Source: Rhodococcus oxybenzonivorans (lineage in GTDB: Bacteria; Actinomycetota; Actinomycetes; Mycobacteriales; Mycobacteriaceae). From it: a stretch of DNA of 64,000 nucleotides. A program made the translations under genes and the position numbers. Within the stretch, counting starts at the first letter, position 1, and each line of letters starts with the position of its first letter. Shown one piece after another: positions 19,763 through 28,268 of the stretch. The notes beneath the pieces are model-generated. The model worked only from the letters and a program-made list of their open reading frames with translations, was not told the origin of the DNA and ran no database searches. The DNA is taken from NCBI RefSeq assembly GCF_003130705.1, contig NZ_CP021354.1:3100001-3164000 (forward strand), written 5' to 3'.

Positions 19763-20413
19763 CTAGCCCTGGTCGGGGAGGACTCCGGTCTCGAGGAAGA
19801 TCACCCGCCTGCCGATTTCGACGGTGTGATCGCAGAACCTTTCGTAGAACCGGCCGAGGAGAGTGATGTCGACCGCAGCCTTGACACCGTGTGGCCAGTC
19901 CTCGGCCTGCGTGATCGCGAAGAGTCCGCGATGCAGGTCGTCCATCGTGTCGTCGGCGGTCAACAATCCCCTGGCGCGTTCGGGGTCGCGGTGCTGCAGG
20001 ACCTGCTCGGTTTCCTCGGCCTGGGCCACCGCGACCGCACCCATCCGGGTGAACACCTCGAGCACCTCGTCCGGGACGACATGCTCCGGATGCCGTCGGC
20101 GGACGATCTTCGCGATGTGCACCGCGAGGCCACCCATTCGATGCAGGTCGGCGGAGATGTGGAGACCGCCCACCATGAATCGGAGATCGTGAGCGACCGG
20201 CGCCTGCAACGCCAGCAGTGAGAACGCGCGCTGTTCCCAGCGGGACGCGGCTGCGTCGAGCTCGCCGCTCACGTCGATGACGTGCTCGGCGAGCCCCAGG
20301 TCCGCCTGCAGCAACGCACCACTGGCCTCCCGCATCGCCGTCACGGTGAGTCGGCACATAGCAGCCAGGTCACCAGCGAGACTGTCGATGTTCTCCGCGA
20401 ATCGTGTGCGCAT
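19763..20413 (-). CDS. phoU: Phosphate transport system regulator PhoU
   Basis: PhoU-family negative modulator of phosphate uptake, 216 residues, the usual length. Two three-helix PhoU repeats are recognisable, each with the conserved E-x-x-x-D and metal-binding D/E clusters (D-L-R-F-M-V-G-G-L-H-I in the first half; R-F-Y-E-R-F-C-D-H in the second). In actinobacteria PhoU works with the PstSCAB transporter and the SenX3-RegX3 two-component system; none of these is in the window, so this is an unlinked copy. It lies downstream, on the same strand, of small stress-type genes but is separated by 39 nt from DUF4235 and does not obviously share their operon. Confidence 0.93.
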   Translation of the reverse strand: MRTRFAENIDSLAGDLAAMCRLTVTAMREASGALLQADLGLAEHVIDVSGELDAAASRWEQRAFSLLALQAPVAHDLRFMVGGLHISADLHRMGGLAVHIAKIVRRRHPEHVVPDEVLEVFTRMGAVAVAQAEETEQVLQHRDPERARGLLTADDTMDDLHRGLFAITQAEDWPHGVKAAVDITLLGRFYERFCDHTVEIGRRVIFLETGVLPDQG

Positions 20414-20452
20414 CGGGTCAGCCTAGGTGTGTTCTGTAGCAAGTGCGTTGCT

Positions 20453-20722
20453 CTAGCGGGGGTCCGCGTGCGCGAGCTTGCGGTATCCCCGCGCCCCTGC
20501 CCGGTCGACCGCAGCTCGGACCAGACCGAAAATCGTGCCCTGCACGGCGGCGGCGATGAATACCTCGCGATCGGTGCGGGAGAGATCCTTCGGGTCCGGC
20601 ACCTCCGGTTCACCAGCCACGCGCTTCCACACCTGGCCGAACACCGCTCCCGCCAGTATTCCGCCGCCGACACTCGCGGCGAGGGCCAGTGGTTTGTACA
20701 TCACTTTCGATACGGCACTCAT
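20453..20722 (-). CDS. DUF4235 membrane protein
   Basis: Small actinobacterial protein of 89 residues with the DUF4235 pattern: a Lys/Tyr start, a Gly/Ala-rich membrane segment (G-G-G-I-L-A-G-A-V-F-G-Q-V-W), a charged loop with P-x-P-x-D, and a second amphipathic helix ending in Arg/Lys. Predicted to sit in the cytoplasmic membrane with one to two segments. Function unknown. Family members commonly neighbour stress-response genes, as here (SRPBCC protein upstream on the same strand). Confidence 0.8.
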   Translation of the reverse strand: MSAVSKVMYKPLALAASVGGGILAGAVFGQVWKRVAGEPEVPDPKDLSRTDREVFIAAAVQGTIFGLVRAAVDRAGARGYRKLAHADPR

Positions 20723-20775
20723 GTTCTCGTCCTTTGCGGTGTCGTCGCGGGTCGCGGTAGTCGGTGATCTGGTCC

Positions 20776-21237
20776 TCAGGGGCCGGGGCGATCGACCTCA
20801 CCGCGCCACGCATCGGTCTCGGTGCCACGGGACTCGATGAACTCCTTGAACCGGGCCATGTCGCCTTTCACTCTCTTGCCGAGCAAACCCAGCTTGTCGG
20901 CCACGTTCTCGACGAACCCGTCGGGGTCGACGTCCATCTGCGCCGTCACGCGTGTCTTGTCATCGTCCAGACGGTGAAAGGTGATCACCCCGGCGTGATT
21001 GGGGCCGTCATCGGACTTCCATGCCACCCGTTCGTCGGGATGCTGCTCGGTGATGGTGGCATCGAACTCGCGTTTCACCCCGGCGATCGACACGACCCAA
21101 TGGACGTGTGTCGGATCGATCTGACGGATTTCGTCAACACCCTCCATGAATCGAGGGAATTCTTCGAACTGCGTCCACTGGTTGTATGCCGTGTTCACCG
21201 GAACGGACACGTCCACGGCCTCGGTGATGGTGCTCAT
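20776..21237 (-). CDS. SRPBCC / polyketide-cyclase-like protein
   Basis: A 153-residue START-fold (SRPBCC) protein of the cyclase/dehydrase 2 type. Signature features are the N-terminal beta strand with I-T-E-A-V-D-V-S-V-P-V, a W-x-x-F-E-E-F-P-R-F helix, the turn P-D-E-R-V-A-W and the long C-terminal helix ending in a charged tail. These small proteins bind a hydrophobic ligand in a deep pocket. In actinobacteria this subtype is a common general-stress protein. A GATT-N16-GGGTAC box lies 35 nt upstream, similar to the box before the anti-sigma gene at 28980. Ligand unknown. Confidence 0.85.
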   Translation of the reverse strand: MSTITEAVDVSVPVNTAYNQWTQFEEFPRFMEGVDEIRQIDPTHVHWVVSIAGVKREFDATITEQHPDERVAWKSDDGPNHAGVITFHRLDDDKTRVTAQMDVDPDGFVENVADKLGLLGKRVKGDMARFKEFIESRGTETDAWRGEVDRPGP

Positions 21238-21271
21238 TTCGTCTCCTGTCGGTCGGTGTCGCGGTGAACGC

Positions 21272-21297
21272 GTACCCCGAGGGGGCTCGGGTCAATC
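21272..21297 (-). promoter_or_regulatory. SigF/SigB-like promoter box before the SRPBCC gene
   Basis: On the minus strand the bases read GATT, 16 bases, GGGTAC, ending 35 nt before the SRPBCC start. The -10-type element matches the GGGTAY used by general-stress sigma factors of actinobacteria; the -35 has one mismatch to GTTT. Functional use is inferred. Confidence 0.4.
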
Positions 21298-21337
21298 CGG
21301 CGAGGAGGACCGGGCCCGCACGGACCCCTGGGCTCAT

Positions 21338-21363
21338 GTTTCAGAATTCCCCGGGTGGGGCAA
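21338..21363 (+). promoter_or_regulatory. SigF/SigB-like promoter box before the NDH-2-like gene
   Basis: Reads GTTT, 16 bases, GGGCAA on the plus strand, ending 10 nt before the ATG at 21374. If used, the transcript would be nearly leaderless, which fits the lack of a Shine-Dalgarno sequence before that gene. The -10 differs from GGGTAY at one position. Confidence 0.35.
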
Positions 21364-21373
21364 TGCCCCTTAT

Positions 21374-22696
21374 ATGGCCAACGAATCAACTGGAGGGCCG
21401 CCGCGGATCGTCGTGGTGGGAAGCGGCTTCGCCGGATTCGAATGTGCGCGGCGACTTCGGCGCTCACTGCGCGACACCGGCGCCCGCATCATCATGGTCT
21501 CGCCCAACGACTACATGCTCTATACCCCGTTGCTGCCCGAGGTGGCGGGCGGCATTTTGGACGCCCGGTTCGTCACCATCGCATTGTCGGACGCGCTCCC
21601 CGGCGTCGAACTCGTCCGGGGCGCTGTCGATTCCATCGACCTCGACAATCGCACCGTGCACGTCACCGATTGCGAGGCGGGTGCGGAGGTGCTGTCGTGG
21701 GACCGGCTGGTGTTCACGCCCGGCTCGGTGACGCGACTGTTCGACATCCCGGGCCTCCTCGACCACGGTCGGGGACTGAAAACGCCCGCGGAGGCGCTGT
21801 ACTTCCGTGACCAGCTCCTCACTCAACTCGAAATGGCCAGCCGCGACACCGACCCCCGGGAATCCCGGGCGCGGCGGACATTCGTCGTGGTGGGCGCGTC
21901 CTACGCCGGGACGGAGTTGATTGCCCAACTGCGCGCTCTGGCCGACAGCGCGGCCGCCCGCCAGGGCCTCGACCCGACCGCGGTCCGGTTCGTGCTTCTG
22001 GACGCCGCAGACAAGGTGATGCCGGAAGTGGGGGAGAAGCTCGGTGCCCAGGTGCTCGACGTGCTGCGGTCGCGCGGCATCGAGGTGCGGCTCGAGACGA
22101 CGCTGACCGAGCTCACCGAGAACAGCGTGACCCTGAGCGACGGCACGGTGCTCCCCACCCACACGGTCGCCTGGGTGACCGGAGTGACCGCGAATCCTCT
22201 CGTCGACACGCTCGGCCTGCCCACCGAGAAAGGCAGGCTGAAGGTCGCCGCGGACCTGTCCGTCGAGGGACACCCCGGGGTCTTCGCCGGCGGGGACGCC
22301 GCGGCCGTCCCAGATCCGCGCCACCAGGGGTCGATCACCCCACCGACGGCGCAACATGCGGTTCGTCAAGGGCGCACACTCGCCCGCAACGTCGCGGCCA
22401 GCCTCGGGGTCGGCGAGGCGAAACCCTATGCGCACCGCGACATGGGTCTCGTGGTCGATCTGGGACCCGGCTTCGCAGTGGCCAACCCGCTCGGCATCCC
22501 GCTGTCGGGACTACCCGCGAAGGTGGTGACCAGGCTGTATCACCTCTTCGCCATGCCCTCGCCGGTCAATCGGTGGGCGGTCGGCCTCGCCTATCTCACC
22601 GACCTGCTGTTCCCCCGCCCGTTGGTGTCGATCGGCTTGGCCACCGAAACCCAGGCGCAGTTCGCGGTCAGCCAGGGCATCGGTGCCCGGAACTGA
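21374..22696 (+). CDS. NDH-2-like FAD-dependent NAD(P)H oxidoreductase
   Basis: Type II NADH dehydrogenase family flavoprotein, 440 residues. It should pass electrons from NAD(P)H through FAD to quinone at the inner face of the membrane without pumping protons. Two Rossmann motifs are seen: V-V-V-G-S-G-F-A-G near residue 13 for FAD and V-V-V-G-A-S-Y-A-G near residue 175 for NAD(P)H; the C-terminal FAD contact is F-A-G-G-D-A-A-A. The start chosen has no clear ribosome site, but the frame upstream of it lacks homology. A stress-type promoter box lies just upstream. It is probably a second NDH-2 homologue rather than the housekeeping Ndh, and could instead be a related ferredoxin/thiol reductase. 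Confidence 0.85.
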   Translation: MANESTGGPPRIVVVGSGFAGFECARRLRRSLRDTGARIIMVSPNDYMLYTPLLPEVAGGILDARFVTIALSDALPGVELVRGAVDSIDLDNRTVHVTDCEAGAEVLSWDRLVFTPGSVTRLFDIPGLLDHGRGLKTPAEALYFRDQLLTQLEMASRDTDPRESRARRTFVVVGASYAGTELIAQLRALADSAAARQGLDPTAVRFVLLDAADKVMPEVGEKLGAQVLDVLRSRGIEVRLETTLTELTENSVTLSDGTVLPTHTVAWVTGVTANPLVDTLGLPTEKGRLKVAADLSVEGHPGVFAGGDAAAVPDPRHQGSITPPTAQHAVRQGRTLARNVAASLGVGEAKPYAHRDMGLVVDLGPGFAVANPLGIPLSGLPAKVVTRLYHLFAMPSPVNRWAVGLAYLTDLLFPRPLVSIGLATETQAQFAVSQGIGARN

Positions 22697-22741
22697 CCGC
22701 GGCGCCGGGTACAGAAGGGTTGTCGAAGAGGAAGGAATGCG

Positions 22742-23065
22742 ATGGCATCGCAGGTGCAGGACAATCCGCAGCGGAACCGTTATGAACTGATCGCGGACGG
22801 TGACGTTGCCGGGTTCATCGAGTATTCGGCGGGCGATGGTGTGCTCACCCTGACCCACACAGAGGTCGGTGACGCATTCGAGGGCAAGGGGTACGCGGGG
22901 CGTCTGGTGGAGGACACACTCGACGACGCCCGGAGCCGTGGGCTGGGAGTCCTTCCCGAATGCACCTACGTGCAGCAATGGATTCGCAAACATCCGGACT
23001 ACCGGACTGTGGTGCCGGAAAACGATCGGGGCCGGTTCGACCTGGAACGGAGTGACGATGAGTGA
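22742..23065 (+). CDS. YidJ/GCN5-type N-acetyltransferase-like protein
   Basis: A 107-residue minimal GNAT-fold protein of the YidJ type (N-acetyltransferase domain-containing, NATD1-like). The central part shows strand V-L-T-L-T-H-T-E-V and the acyl-CoA loop F-E-G-K-G-Y-A-G-R-L, followed by helix and the conserved C-T-Y-V-Q-Q-W-I-R-K-H-P. An AGGAAGGAA ribosome site precedes the ATG. Its substrate is unknown. The next gene starts inside its last codons, so the two are translationally coupled. Confidence 0.85.
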   Translation: MASQVQDNPQRNRYELIADGDVAGFIEYSAGDGVLTLTHTEVGDAFEGKGYAGRLVEDTLDDARSRGLGVLPECTYVQQWIRKHPDYRTVVPENDRGRFDLERSDDE

Positions 23066-23282
23066 GGACAAGAGAACCTTCGTGGCACGGCGCCTCGACG
23101 AGGTGATCCACGAGTGGGAGGCGGACGCCCCGCCCGGTTCGGGCACCGGTCAGGCGGACGGGCCGCTGGTGACGGCGCAGCGCCATCGCGCCGAAGTGGA
23201 CACCGCGACCGACGAACGCGTCGACGAGATCGCCGCCTCGTACCCGGATATCGCCGCGGCCTGGTCCTCGCACCGGGACTGA
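23058..23282 (+). CDS. Small hypothetical protein coupled to the acetyltransferase
   Basis: A 74-residue hydrophilic protein beginning at an ATG that overlaps the end of the acetyltransferase gene by 8 bases. No domain recognised. It is rich in acidic residues and Ala with two predicted helices, and codon use looks coding. The overlap suggests it is made with the acetyltransferase, possibly as partner or substrate, which is inference only. Confidence 0.6.
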   Translation: MSEDKRTFVARRLDEVIHEWEADAPPGSGTGQADGPLVTAQRHRAEVDTATDERVDEIAASYPDIAAAWSSHRD

Positions 23283-23329
23283 TCGCCGGCGCAGACCGGC
23301 GCCGCGGCACCTACCGGCGACGGCGGAGG

Positions 23330-24022
23330 TCACCGCCCGAAAAGACTTGCGAGCGCACTCGTTTCGAGTCCGTCCGCAAGGGCTCTCGCGTCGTCGTACA
23401 CTTCTTTCGCGCCGGCGTCGAGCAGTTCACCGCGTGAGATGCCGCCACTGAGCAGACCGATGAAGGGAACCCCGGCCTCGGTGGCCGCCTCGGCGTCCCA
23501 CACGGCGTCCCCGACCATCACCGCGGTGTCGGGTGATGTGGACGATCGCTCCAGTGCGGTCTTCACCACCTCGGGATCCGGTTTCGCCTGTCCGACATCG
23601 CCCGAGGACGTGGTGTGCGCGATGCAGGAATCCACGTCCAGAACCGCACGAAGCACAGAGAGTTCGTCCTCGGGTGCGGAGGTCGCCAACACCACCTGCA
23701 CGCCGCGACGGTGCAACTCGCGGATCAGCTCGCGGGCACCGGGGAGTGGCCGCATACTCGGCTGCAGATCCAGGTAGTACTGCTTGTGCAGCTCCTTCGC
23801 CCGATCACCCACCTTGCCGGCGGCGTCGCCCAGCAAGGTGTCGAGCAGCAACTGCGAGTCCAATCCGATGGCGCGGTGTATCCGCCATGCGTCGATGTGA
23901 TGCCCGACTTCGGCGAATGCACGTTGCCACGCATCGACGTGGAGGTAATTCGAATCCACCAGCGTGCCGTCGACGTCGAACAACGCCGCCGTGGTGCCGG
24001 ACCCTGACCCGGGATCTGCCAC
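23330..24022 (-). CDS. HAD-superfamily phosphatase (phosphoglycolate phosphatase-like)
   Basis: HAD subfamily I hydrolase of 230 residues. Motif I is F-D-V-D-G-T-L-V-D-S near residue 14, motif II is the A-T-S-A segment, the Lys motif is in Q-A-K-P-D-P and motif IV is V-G-D-A-V-W-D. A four-helix cap lies between motifs I and II as in beta-phosphoglucomutase or phosphoglycolate phosphatase relatives. The start is the GTG at 24022 because GAGGAGG lies 6 nt upstream; the annotated-looking ATG 13 codons earlier would bury that site. Substrate is a phosphorylated small molecule, not identifiable here. Confidence 0.87.
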   Translation of the reverse strand: MADPGSGSGTTAALFDVDGTLVDSNYLHVDAWQRAFAEVGHHIDAWRIHRAIGLDSQLLLDTLLGDAAGKVGDRAKELHKQYYLDLQPSMRPLPGARELIRELHRRGVQVVLATSAPEDELSVLRAVLDVDSCIAHTTSSGDVGQAKPDPEVVKTALERSSTSPDTAVMVGDAVWDAEAATEAGVPFIGLLSGGISRGELLDAGAKEVYDDARALADGLETSALASLFGR

Positions 24023-24157
24023 GATGAACCTCCTCGAAAACCGACACGTGTGGTCGAGCAAACCACACGGGTACGATCGCGGCCAGCGGTAGCCCGGGTG
24101 GTTTCGCGGGCGCCGGCCCCGGGTATGCGGCTGTCACCGATGCACCAGCGCGAGGGA

Positions 24158-24604
24158 GTGATCGTCATCAAGGCTCAATGGGATACAACAGCTTCGGTGT
24201 CCGCCGTCTGGTCCGTCCTCGCCAATGGGTGGTTGTATCCGTCCTGGGTGGTGGGTGCGTCTCGCATGCGCGCCGTCAACGCGGATTGGCCCGCCGCGGG
24301 CAGTCAGCTGCACCATTCGGTGGGTGTCTGGCCGGTACTCATCGACGACTCGACGGAAGTCCTGGAAGTCGACGAGGAGCGAGAGCTTCGGCTGCTGGCC
24401 CGGGCCACGCCCGCGACGAAAGCCGTCGTGCACCTCCGGCTCGAGCCGAGAGGCTCCGGCTGCCACCTCGAGATGGACGAGAAGGTGGCGACGCCACCGC
24501 TGAAGTGGATCCCGCGGTCGGTGCAGGACGTGGCCGTCTATCCCCGCAACCGCGAATGTCTGCGCCGGCTCGCCTTTCTGGCCGAGCAGACGTCCACCCC
24601 CTGA
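24158..24604 (+). CDS. SRPBCC family protein
   Basis: Second START-fold protein in the window, about 148 residues. It shows the family N-terminus (T-T-A-S-V-S-A-V-W-S-V-L), the W-V-V-G-A-S-R-M-R strand and a long C-terminal helix (N-R-E-C-L-R-R-L-A). It belongs to the polyketide cyclase/dehydrase group that binds hydrophobic ligands. The start is uncertain: GTG 24158 gives the family-like I-V-I-K-A-Q beginning, while ATG 24140 and ATG 24125 are in the same frame; no candidate has a well-spaced ribosome site. It faces away from the HAD gene, sharing a 135-nt intergenic region. Confidence 0.75.
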   Translation: MIVIKAQWDTTASVSAVWSVLANGWLYPSWVVGASRMRAVNADWPAAGSQLHHSVGVWPVLIDDSTEVLEVDEERELRLLARATPATKAVVHLRLEPRGSGCHLEMDEKVATPPLKWIPRSVQDVAVYPRNRECLRRLAFLAEQTSTP

Positions 24605-24682
24605 CAACCTCCCGACTGCACGTCACCCCCGGACTGCCCCGCATCAGCCGCGGAAACGGTAGGGCAGCGGAGAGGCCCACTC

Positions 24683-24952
24683 TCAACGTGGGACGAGTTC
24701 GAAGTATGCGCCGTCCTCGCCGGCGTCGGTATCGCGGTAGCGGAAGGCGAGTGCGAACCGGTCGAACGCAGAGAACCAGTCGTCCCACGAGATGCGTTCG
24801 AGGGCTTCCTCGGAAGCGCCGCCGGCGAAATCGAGCCGAAGTAAGACGGTCTCCGGGGAGCCGACGTTGCCGACTCTGGCTGGAGCTCCGTCGTGTCGGT
24901 CCACCCACCGCCGGATCTCGGTGTGGTCGGTGGTGGTTCGGGTGTCGGTCAC
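24683..24952 (-). CDS. Conserved small acidic protein
   Basis: An 89-residue acidic protein of a type widespread in actinobacteria, and sometimes mislabelled as a glucan-branching-enzyme relative. Visible pattern: H-T-E-I-R-R-W near the start, L-L-R-L-D-F-A-G in the middle, I-S-W-D-D-W-F-S-A-F-D and the end G-E-D-G-A-Y-F-E-L-V. The C-terminal 25 residues closely match those of the next gene downstream (24975-25196 on the same strand). No catalytic motif recognised. Likely a small regulatory or DNA/RNA-associated protein, but function is unknown. Confidence 0.65.
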   Translation of the reverse strand: MTDTRTTTDHTEIRRWVDRHDGAPARVGNVGSPETVLLRLDFAGGASEEALERISWDDWFSAFDRFALAFRYRDTDAGEDGAYFELVPR

Positions 24953-24974
24953 GGCGTTCCGGTTCCGGCCGACA

Positions 24975-25196
24975 TCACCGCGACACCAGCTTGAAGAAGG
25001 TGCTGTCCTCGCCGCTGGACTTGTGCGCCTGGTATAGGAACGCCAGGGCCGAGTCCTCGACGATGTCGGTCAGCGCTTCGAGGCTGTCGATCGCCGGAAG
25101 ATCCTCGTCGCCCACCGGGCAGCTGCGATGATCCGAAGAGCGGATCATCGGCTCCGCCGGTTCGGTATCCCCACTCGGCATGTGCGCGTCGGTCAT
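24975..25196 (-). CDS. Small protein sharing its C-terminal motif with the neighbour
   Basis: A 73-residue protein. The N-terminal half is variable and polar; the C-terminal 24 residues (A-L-A-F-L-Y-Q...G-E-D-S-T-F-F-K-L-V) resemble the C-terminus of the adjacent 89-residue protein. The N-terminal domain seen in the neighbour is replaced. A duplicated and shortened copy is the most economical explanation. ATG at 25196 follows a weak AACG-type leader. Function unknown. Confidence 0.6.
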   Translation of the reverse strand: MTDAHMPSGDTEPAEPMIRSSDHRSCPVGDEDLPAIDSLEALTDIVEDSALAFLYQAHKSSGEDSTFFKLVSR

Positions 25197-25210
25197 GTAC
25201 TCACCAACGT

Positions 25211-25453
25211 TCAGCTCATTGCAGGGCCGGCGTCCGATGATCCGGTCATGTCCTCGAGGAACTCGTGGCAGCGGCGTGCGCGGTCGGAATCTTCCGCCAT
25301 CACCTGCTCGAAGAACGACGCGATGTCGTCGCGGCCGGCGTTCTTGGCGTCCCGCACGTATTGCCCGTAGTCGTGTCCGGCCTTGAGCGAATGGTATTGG
25401 ACGGACACCAGGTCGTAGCTGACGTCGTCGAATCCGGTTTCTCCGGTAGCCAT
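25211..25453 (-). CDS. Conserved small helical protein
   Basis: An 80-residue, mostly helical, acidic protein with the pattern Y-D-L-V-S-V-Q-Y-H-S-L-K, D-Y-G-Q-Y-V-R-D-A and F-F-E-Q-V-M-A-E-D-S-x-R-A-R-R-C-H-E-F-L. This looks like a half-bundle related to ferritin-like or bacterioferritin-type small proteins, with His and Glu at helix positions, but the metal residues of true ferritins are not all present. AAGGAGAAG precedes the ATG. It starts the run of three small genes on this strand and may be co-transcribed with them. Function unknown. Confidence 0.65.
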   Translation of the reverse strand: MATGETGFDDVSYDLVSVQYHSLKAGHDYGQYVRDAKNAGRDDIASFFEQVMAEDSDRARRCHEFLEDMTGSSDAGPAMS

Positions 25454-25482
25454 GATGCTTCTCCTTGTGTGCTCGTTGAAGT

Positions 25483-25506
25483 CCCGCCGCCCGGTGTGGC
25501 GGCGGG
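25483..25506 (-). terminator. Strong GC hairpin after the DUF4383 gene
   Basis: Perfect 9-bp inverted repeat (cccgccgcc / ggcggcggg) with a 6-nt loop, 29 nt beyond the DUF4383 stop. It separates this gene from the small-protein gene that follows. No U-tract, as usual for this GC content. Confidence 0.55.
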
Positions 25507-25534
25507 TGATCGATGGATAACCCGCAGGCTGGGG

Positions 25535-26008
25535 TTACCGCGGGGGGACCGCAGTGGTGTGTCCGGTCGACCTCAGACGGGGAAGGAGGAGGCCGAGTGC
25601 GATCATGCCGACACCCAGGGCGAAATGCAGCCAGTTGTCCGCAGTGTTCACCGGGACGAAGTTGGCTGCGCTGTCCTGGTCGATGAGGAGGCCGTAAATC
25701 CACAGGACCAGGTAGATCACGCCGCCGCCGACAAGGAAGGCCTTCGCCGTGTTGGCGGCGCGCGCCATGACAATGCCTGCGACGCCGAACAAAAGGTGCA
25801 CGACGTTGTGCAGAATCGACACCTCGAAGATGCCCAGCAGCATGGCGTGCGACTCGTGCCCGGCGACGGACATCGTGTCGTAGTCGGTGGTCACGCCAGG
25901 GATGAACCCGAGAATGCCCACCAAGAGGAATACCGCTCCGACCACCAGCGCCGCAATCTGTACGGGTGTGGCGGTCATCGAGCTTCGGGTTGAGGTCGGT
26001 CGTGTCAT
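25535..26008 (-). CDS. DUF4383 four-helix membrane protein
   Basis: Integral membrane protein of 157 residues with four hydrophobic segments: residues ~17-38 (A-A-L-V-V-G-A-V-F-L-L-V-G-I-L), ~60-85, ~90-108 and ~127-145. It fits the DUF4383 family of actinobacteria, recognised by the H-N-x-V-H-L-L-F-G-V-A-G segment after the second helix. Function is unknown; relatives sit in general-stress gene neighbourhoods. An AAGGAG site lies before the ATG at 26008. The region between it and ctaD (about 200 bases) is the divergent promoter area. Confidence 0.83.
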   Translation of the reverse strand: MTRPTSTRSSMTATPVQIAALVVGAVFLLVGILGFIPGVTTDYDTMSVAGHESHAMLLGIFEVSILHNVVHLLFGVAGIVMARAANTAKAFLVGGGVIYLVLWIYGLLIDQDSAANFVPVNTADNWLHFALGVGMIALGLLLPRLRSTGHTTAVPPR

Positions 26009-26216
26009 CGCCCTACTCCTTCGGGTGCGTTACCGGTAGTTCGCGGTCTACCCGCCGTGTACCTCCCCGCCATCACCTCAAACAGGGAATTCCGAATGAT
26101 TTTGTCGCGTCTTCCTCGCACGCCGCGAGGGGTGGCCGCCACCGACCGCAATTCCTGCAGACCTGTGAGGATGGGGTTTACGCTGTAGTCCAATAGTGTC
26201 GACCGTGGAGTTGGAC

Positions 26217-27980
26217 ATGACGGCAACTGGTGTGCGCCCGATCGAAGCCCGCAGGCCCTATCCGCCGCGTTATCGCCGCAAGGGGTCGTTCATCTACGAC
26301 ATGATCTCGACGACGGACCCGAAGACGCTGGGTTTGATGTATCTGGTCACGGCCTTCGGGTTCTTCCTCGCCGGCGGATTGATGGCCATGCTGATTCGCG
26401 CCGAGCTCGCGGTGCCCGGCCTGCAGTTCTTGTCGAACGAGCAGTACAACCAGCTGTTCACCATGCACGGCACGATCATGCTGCTGCTGTACGCGACCCC
26501 GATCGTCTTCGGCTTCGCCAACTACATCCTGCCGCTGCAGATCGGCGCACCCGATGTGGCCTTTCCCCGGCTGAATGCCTTCTCGTACTGGGCCTTCCTC
26601 TTCGGCGGCCTCATCGCCTTCGCGGGGTTCATCACCCCCGGTGGCGCCGCGGACTTCGGCTGGACCGCGTATTCGCCGTTGACCTCCGCCATCCACTCTC
26701 CCGGGCTCGGGGCGGACCTGTGGATCATGGGCCTCGCGCTGTCCGGGCTCGGCACCATCCTCGGCGGCGTCAACATGATCACCACGGTGATCTGCCTACG
26801 ATGCCCCGGGATGACCATGTTCCGCATGCCGATCTTCACCTGGAATATCTTCATCACCAGCATCCTTGTGCTGCTTGCCTTCCCGATCCTCACCGCCGCA
26901 CTCATGGGGCTGGCCGCAGACCGGCATCTCGGAGCCCACGTCTTCGACCCCGCCACGGGCGGCACGATCTTGTGGCAGCACCTGTTCTGGTTCTTCGGGC
27001 ACCCCGAGGTGTACATCGTCGCGCTGCCGTTCTTCGGCATCGTGACCGAGATTTTCCCCGTCTTCAGCCGCAAGCCGATCTTCGGCTACAACGGCCTGGT
27101 CTTCGCGACCATGGCCATCGCGGCCCTGTCGATCGCGGTGTGGGCGCACCACATGTACGCCACGGGCGCGGTGCTCCTGCCGTTCTTCTCCTTCATGACC
27201 TTCCTGATCGCGGTGCCCACCGGGGTGAAATTCTTCAACTGGATCGGCACCATGTGGAAGGGGCAGTTGACCTTCGAGTCGCCGATGCTCTTCGCCGTCG
27301 GCTTCATCATCACGTTCCTCTTCGGTGGTCTCACCGGCGTCATCCTCGCCAGCCCGCCGCTCGACTTCCACGTCACCGACAGCTACTTCGTGGTGGCCCA
27401 TTTCCATTACGTGCTGTTCGGCACCATCGTGTTCGCCACCTACGCCGGTATCTACTTCTGGTTCCCGAAGATGACCGGGCGGATGATGGACGAACGCCTC
27501 GGCAAGTGGCACTTCTGGACCACGTTCATCGGCTTCCACGGAACCTTTCTCGTGCAGCACTGGCTCGGGGCCGAAGGTATGCCGCGCCGGTACGCCGACT
27601 ACCTACCGCCGGACGGGTTCACCACGCTGAACATGATTTCCACGGTCTTCGCTTTCGTTCTGGGGATCTCCACGCTGCCGTTCCTGTGGAATGTCTTCAA
27701 GAGCTACCGGTACGGCGAGGTCGTCACCGTCGACGACCCGTGGGGTTACGGCAACTCGCTCGAGTGGGCCACCACCTGCCCGCCGCCGCGGCACAACTTC
27801 ATCGAGATTCCGCGGGTGCGCTCCGAGCGTCCCGCGTTCGAGCTGCACTACCCGCACATGGTCGAGACGATGCGGGCCGAAGCGCACATCGGCCCGGGCG
27901 GCCACAAGCAGACGGCCGTCGACGTCGAAGACACCGCCCAGCGTTCGGAGGAGCCGGGAGGACCGGCAGGGGACCGGTGA
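26217..27980 (+). CDS. ctaD: Cytochrome c oxidase subunit I (aa3-type), CtaD paralogue
   Basis: Haem-copper oxidase core subunit, 587 residues, reducing O2 to water and pumping protons. Ligands are all in place: low-spin haem His84 (T-M-H-G-T), CuB His262 with the cross-linked Tyr in H-P-E-V-Y, CuB His311/His312 (W-A-H-H-M-Y), and His395/His397 (H-F-H-Y-V) for haem a3 and low-spin haem. The start ATG 26217 has GGAG 6 nt upstream; a GTG at 26196 is in frame but lacks one. No ctaC or ctaE is nearby, so this is an orphan copy that would need subunits II and III from elsewhere. In mycolata, a second CtaD is often a condition-specific alternative to the main one. The stop codon is followed by a truncated gene on the other strand. 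Confidence 0.93.
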   Translation: MTATGVRPIEARRPYPPRYRRKGSFIYDMISTTDPKTLGLMYLVTAFGFFLAGGLMAMLIRAELAVPGLQFLSNEQYNQLFTMHGTIMLLLYATPIVFGFANYILPLQIGAPDVAFPRLNAFSYWAFLFGGLIAFAGFITPGGAADFGWTAYSPLTSAIHSPGLGADLWIMGLALSGLGTILGGVNMITTVICLRCPGMTMFRMPIFTWNIFITSILVLLAFPILTAALMGLAADRHLGAHVFDPATGGTILWQHLFWFFGHPEVYIVALPFFGIVTEIFPVFSRKPIFGYNGLVFATMAIAALSIAVWAHHMYATGAVLLPFFSFMTFLIAVPTGVKFFNWIGTMWKGQLTFESPMLFAVGFIITFLFGGLTGVILASPPLDFHVTDSYFVVAHFHYVLFGTIVFATYAGIYFWFPKMTGRMMDERLGKWHFWTTFIGFHGTFLVQHWLGAEGMPRRYADYLPPDGFTTLNMISTVFAFVLGISTLPFLWNVFKSYRYGEVVTVDDPWGYGNSLEWATTCPPPRHNFIEIPRVRSERPAFELHYPHMVETMRAEAHIGPGGHKQTAVDVEDTAQRSEEPGGPAGDR

Positions 27981-28012
27981 GGCTCCACGGTGTCGAGGGC
28001 GAGGGACGGCGA

Positions 28013-28255
28013 TCAGATGGTCACGGTCTCGCGGGCGGTGCGGTCCCAATGGTCGCCGTGCATGTGGGACAGGACGATCACATCGAGGGGCGGTAACTCG
28101 TCGATCCGCAAGGCCGGGTCCTTCAGGCGCCGCGACACCAGGCCGTAACCGAGATAAGCGTGCTGGTGCAGAAAATTGGGGTTGGTGAGCACGGTGATCG
28201 GGCCATAGCCGAGGAGAACGGTTGCGTTCCCCACGAAGGTCAGCGAGACAGTCAT
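28013..28255 (-). pseudogene. Truncated metallo-beta-lactamase-fold hydrolase
   Basis: Only the first 80 residues of an MBL-fold hydrolase of the UlaG/YycJ-like type are present: N-terminal strands T-V-S-L-T-F-V-G-N-A-T-V-L-L, then the zinc motif S-H-M-H-G-D-H-W-D, after which it stops within ten residues. The rest of the fold (about 150-180 residues with the remaining zinc ligands) is missing, and the coding sequence of ctaD begins 33 nt beyond the stop. It cannot be an active hydrolase. A deletion that joined it to the ctaD side is the likely cause. Confidence 0.7.
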
Positions 28256-28268
28256 CGCTGATCGGTCG

